Source: JANQRZ01 sp965214485 (GTDB lineage: Bacteria; Bacteroidota; Rhodothermia; Rhodothermales; JANQRZ01). Taken from it: 64,000 bases of DNA. This document shows positions 61,657 to 64,000 of the stretch, piece after piece. The stretch covers positions 405,131 to 469,130 of the forward strand of contig CBDCBW010000012.1 of NCBI GenBank assembly GCA_965214485.1, written 5' to 3'. Made by a program: the position numbers and the translations under genes. Positions within the stretch are counted from its first letter, which is position 1; every line of letters starts with the position of its first letter. The notes under the pieces were generated by a model that ran no database searches, had not been told where the DNA came from, and saw nothing but the letters and a program-made list of their open reading frames with translations.

Positions 61657-64000
61657 CTACACGCGCGCGTCAGCCACGAGGTCCGAGGCGAGGACCTCGG
61701 CCGGGATGCCCCACGCCGCGACGAGATCGACCGCGAGCGGGCGGAGCCGGCCGAGGAGAGCGTTGACCTCGGTGCGGATCGCCTTCGCCACACTGCCCTC
61801 GAAGAGCCCCTGCTCGAGGAACCACCCGCGCCCCTGCTCGACGCGCCACAGCGCGTAGAGCGTGCAGACGAGGCCGAGGACCGAGCCCAGGTGTGCGTCC
61901 TCGGTCCGCTCGACGGCGGCGCGGAAGCGCTCGTAGACCAGCCGCTCGGCGTGGGCGTCGGCCAGCGTGAGGAGGTGGTCCTGGACCTCGACGAAGGCGT
62001 CGAACGAGTCCATGCCGCTGTCCATCCGGTGCCGGAGGCGGCGGGCGGCGGTGACGAGGAGCTGGCGCTCGCGGCGCTCGAAGAGGTCGGCGAGCCAGCC
62101 AGGGTCGTGCAGGTGCCCGGGGTCGGCCTGGCGGCGGGCGAGCGGGTTGATCTCGCCGAAGCGGACGTCGGCGAGGTCGCGCACGTAGCGGAGCATCCCC
62201 CACGCGTTGAGGCTCTCGAACTCCTCGCGGTAGCCCGCGAGCAGGCCCTTCGCGACCTGGAGCTGGAGCACCGTGTTGTCGCCCTCGAAGGTCGTGAAGA
62301 TGTCGGAGTCGGCCTTGCGCGAGGCGATGCGGCTCGTCCAGCGGAAGCCTTCGCCGCCGCAGGCTTCACGCGCTTCTTGAAGGGAACGCGTGCCGTGCCA
62401 CGAGGCCATGGCCTTGAGCGCCGCCGCCTCGGCCTCGATCTCGCGCGTGTCGGCCCCCTGCGGGAGTTCGGCGAAGCGCTCGGCGAGGTCGTGGAGCGCG
62501 AACGTCAGCCCGTAGCACTGGGCGACGAGCGGGAGCAGCCGGCGCTGGTGGCTGAGGTAGTCGAGGATCGGGACCTCCTCCCCGCCCGCCGGGCCGAACT
62601 GCCGCCGGCGGTCGCCGTAGCGCACCGCGATGTCGAGCCCGCACTTGGCCGCCGAGTTCGCGCCGGACGCCACCGCGATCCGCCCGCCGACGAGCGTGCC
62701 GAGCATCACGAAGAACCGCCGGGAGGCGCTCGGGATCGGGCTGGTATAGGTGCCGCTTTCGTCCACCTGCGCGAACCGGCTGAGGAGGTTCTCGCGGGGG
62801 ATGCGGACGTCGCGGAACCACAGCCGCCCGTTGTCGACGCCGTTGAGGCCCATCTTGTGGCCGGAGTCGGCGATGCGGACGCCGGGGAGGGGCTCGCCGT
62901 CGGCGTCGCGGATCGGGACGAGGAAGGCGTGGACGCCGAAGCCCTCGCCGTCGATCACGAGCTGGGCGAAGACCGTCGCCATCCGGCCGTGCTCGGCGGC
63001 GTTGCCGATCCACTCCTTGTGGTCGTGCTCACTCGGCGTCGTGACCACCCACTCGTCGGCGTCGCGGTCGAGCGTGGCCGTGGTCCGGAGCTCGCGGACG
63101 TTCGAGCCGTGGCGGCGCTCGGTCATCGCGAAGCAGCCGGGCAGCTCGAGCGTGCCGACGGCGGGGAGGTACGCCTTCTTTTGCGCAGGACTGCCGAGCT
63201 GGTTGATGCTGCCGCCGAAGAGCCCGAACTGCACGCCGAACTTGATGGCGAGGTCGAGGTCGTGGAACGCGATCGTCTCGAAGGCCGCGATGAACGCGCC
63301 GATGTCGCCCTCGCCCCCGGCGTAGTCCGGGAAGGCGAGCGCGCCGATGCCCTGCGCGGCGAGGTGGCGGGTCCACCCGAGGACGACCTCGCGGTAAGCC
63401 GCGTCGCTGAGGTGCGGGTCGGGGCGGCGGAAGGCGTCGTCGCGCAGGAGCCGGAGGACGCGGCGGCGGAGGTCGGCGCGCGAGCCGTCGACGATCCGCT
63501 GCATCCCCTCGAGGTCGAAGGCAGAAGGAACTGCAATAACGGGCGCTTCGGTCGCAGCGCCGTCGCCCGACGGCGGCAGCGTCCGCTCCACCAGGTCGCG
63601 CACCGCCTCGCGCCCGACGATCCCGAGCGCCCCTTCCATCTCTTCGAGCGCGCGGTGGGCCTCGGGGGTCGGGAACGTCACGGCTCCCTCCTCCCCTCCC
63701 TCCTCCCCGGCGAGGGCCGCGAGCTCGACCCCCAGCTCGGCCAGCGACTTCCGGTCGGCGTCGGGGATGTGGCGGGCGGCGCGGCGGATGGCGCGGACCC
63801 ACCCGAAGTAGGTCGTCGCGTCGGGCGGGTTCTGCGGGTCGAGCCACGCCGCGAGCTGCTCGCGGTCGGCGTCGGAGAGCCACGCCTGCGCCTCGACCCG
63901 TCCGCGGAGAGCATCGACCTCGGACGGCACCAGGAGGCCGTCGGCCCACGCGACGTAGAGGAACGGGAGGACACTGGCGCTGCCGCGCGAGAGCTCGGCG
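61657..64000 (-). CDS. Acyl-CoA dehydrogenase/oxidase-family protein with extra N-terminal domain, 5' end beyond the window
   Basis: The frame is open to the window edge: before a possible GTG at 63930 it continues as AELSRGSASVLPFLYVAWADGLLVPSEVDALRGRV, which looks like a TerB-type helical domain. So the gene probably starts outside. The flavin-binding core has FPDYAGGEGDIGAFIAAFETIAFHDLDLAIKFGVQFGLFGGSI, CFAMTERRHGSNVRELRTTATLDRD, GNAAEHGRMATVFAQL, NGVDNGRLWFRDVRIPRENLL and EACGGEGFRWTSRIASRKADSDIFTTFEGDNTVLQLQVAKGLL (catalytic Glu position near FEGDN). The long C-terminus resembles acyl-CoA oxidases. It catalyses alpha-beta desaturation of acyl-CoA. Copy 10 of the dispersed motif lies in the linker (VIAV). 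Confidence 0.88.
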   Translation of the reverse strand, partial: AELSRGSASVLPFLYVAWADGLLVPSEVDALRGRVEAQAWLSDADREQLAAWLDPQNPPDATTYFGWVRAIRRAARHIPDADRKSLAELGVELAALAGEEGGEEGAVTFPTPEAHRALEEMEGALGIVGREAVRDLVERTLPPSGDGAATEAPVIAVPSAFDLEGMQRIVDGSRADLRRRVLRLLRDDAFRRPDPHLSDAAYREVVLGWTRHLAAQGIGALAFPDYAGGEGDIGAFIAAFETIAFHDLDLAIKFGVQFGLFGGSINQLGSPAQKKAYLPAVGTLELPGCFAMTERRHGSNVRELRTTATLDRDADEWVVTTPSEHDHKEWIGNAAEHGRMATVFAQLVIDGEGFGVHAFLVPIRDADGEPLPGVRIADSGHKMGLNGVDNGRLWFRDVRIPRENLLSRFAQVDESGTYTSPIPSASRRFFVMLGTLVGGRIAVASGANSAAKCGLDIAVRYGDRRRQFGPAGGEEVPILDYLSHQRRLLPLVAQCYGLTFALHDLAERFAELPQGADTREIEAEAAALKAMASWHGTRSLQEAREACGGEGFRWTSRIASRKADSDIFTTFEGDNTVLQLQVAKGLLAGYREEFESLNAWGMLRYVRDLADVRFGEINPLARRQADPGHLHDPGWLADLFERRERQLLVTAARRLRHRMDSGMDSFDAFVEVQDHLLTLADAHAERLVYERFRAAVERTEDAHLGSVLGLVCTLYALWRVEQGRGWFLEQGLFEGSVAKAIRTEVNALLGRLRPLAVDLVAAWGIPAEVLASDLVADARV
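63532..63540 (-). repeat. Dispersed polar motif GTTATTGCA, copy 10 (-)
   Basis: CCCGTTATTGCAG on the minus strand, in the variable linker of the acyl-CoA dehydrogenase gene. Confidence 0.7.

Overview
The window looks like a chromosomal segment of a high-GC, Gram-negative member of the Bacteroidota side branch Rhodothermota (Rhodothermales, possibly Rubricoccaceae-like). This rests on several secreted proteins with type IX (Por) C-terminal sorting tails, FG-GAP propeller proteins, an LptD-like outer-membrane protein, a high-potential iron-sulfur protein, a three-subunit transhydrogenase and weak Shine-Dalgarno sites. The assignment is inference from gene content; no rRNA is present. One tRNA (Arg, CCT) is seen, and no CRISPR array.

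Layout. 0-12.3 kb: a cut FG-GAP protein, a lipoprotein, a divergent two-component pair (TPR histidine kinase and receiver/AraC regulator), two T9SS-exported proteins, a ToxR/CadC-like propeller regulator and a HAF-repeat exported protein. 12.3-20.1 kb: an eRF1-like protein with GGW in place of GGQ, a cell-wall amidase overlapping a MamK-like actin, a mobile-element graveyard, then pntAA-pntAB-pntB. 20-30 kb: BON protein, LptD-like protein, ROK kinase, FtsB-like protein, enolase, and the divergent threonine-to-glycine pair tdh-kbl. 29.5-37.4 kb: Nif3, an Atg22-like MFS protein, a desaturase, tRNA-Arg with a strong terminator, an exported T9SS protein, and moeZ-miaA. 37.4-40.8 kb: a lower-GC block with lycopene cyclase, CrtO/CrtI-type oxidoreductase and a tyrosine recombinase. 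40.8-49.9 kb: ThiD-like kinase, LacI regulator, purC, a GT-C-like membrane protein, macrodomain, pta, a peroxiredoxin-moaD-moaE operon and a LolC/E-like permease. 49.9-52.9 kb: a defence/toxin patch with two tandem, partly identical PIN toxin-antitoxin modules, a truncated permease copy, and a RES-Xre module split by a short inverted-repeat element. 53-64 kb: proline/glutamate semialdehyde dehydrogenase, a frameshifted membrane protein, a Gp157-like protein, HiPIP, FxsA, an EamA transporter, a large PAS/GAF kinase and an acyl-CoA dehydrogenase open at the window edge.

The least expected signal is not a gene. The 9-mer GTTATTGCA (usually as CCGTTATTGCA) occurs ten times in this GC-rich sequence, where I estimate about 0.1 by chance. 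It lies both inside conserved genes and between genes. All six copies left of 40.4 kb are on the + strand and all four right of 41.7 kb are on the - strand, so the polarity switches next to the tyrosine recombinase. It could be an uptake signal, a polar chromosome-organising or terminus motif, or a recombination site; the sequence alone does not decide. The window also carries at least three kinds of short CTAG-ended inverted-repeat elements, foldback REP-like repeats, and many short tandem duplications.
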